The notes under the pieces are model-generated. The model was given only the letters and a program-made list of their open reading frames with translations. It did no database searches and had not been told where the DNA came from. DNA of 5,337 bases. It comes from Hymenobacter sp. (GTDB lineage: Bacteria; Bacteroidota; Bacteroidia; Cytophagales; Hymenobacteraceae). The DNA is taken from NCBI GenBank assembly GCA_025362615.1, contig JANYFQ010000327.1, forward strand, positions 1 through 5,337, given 5' to 3'. This document shows positions 5,317-5,337 of the stretch, in pieces. Within the stretch, counting starts at the first letter, position 1. Every line of letters starts with the position of its first letter. The translations under genes were made by a program, and so were the position numbers.

Positions 5317-5337
5317 GCAGGAACTACCGCAACCATC

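Overview
The window looks like chromosomal DNA from a GC-rich member of the Bacteroidota, most likely Hymenobacter or a close relative in the Cytophagales. This is inferred from the codon bias, promoter-like TAnnTTTG variants, the near absence of Shine-Dalgarno sequences, the protein types, and AT-richer short-period repeats between GC-rich genes. No rRNA, tRNA, CRISPR array, transposase or phage gene is visible.

Layout. Bases 1-60 are a C/A-rich degenerate repeat. A Crp/Fnr-type regulator (120-710, +) is followed by a small secreted outer-membrane beta-barrel-like protein (829-1476, +). Convergent to it is a secreted zinc-dependent phospholipase C / S1-P1 nuclease-type hydrolase with a long Pro/Ala-rich tail (1532-2797, -). 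That gene is divergent, across about 109 bp, from a secreted protein of unknown function (2907-3527, +). A non-coding block (3528-3817) carries a MITE-like inverted-repeat element of about 200 bp (core 3560-3739) and a second hairpin. An 84-residue acyl-CoA-binding protein follows (3818-4072, +). Next is a 195-bp intergenic stretch built from inverted arrays of an 8-bp repeat around a GC-rich core. The last gene (4268-5296, +) encodes a 342-residue protein without an assigned function that has the residue pattern of a divergent protein-kinase-like/APH-like phosphotransferase. A 9-bp-stem hairpin starts on its stop codon.

The genes do not form an obvious pathway. Three of the six products carry signal peptides, so the left and centre are biased to the cell envelope and periplasm, while the right pair is cytoplasmic. 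The two most unusual items are the kinase-like orphan and the two structured intergenic repeats that flank the acyl-CoA-binding protein gene. Nothing here proves a new multi-gene system.
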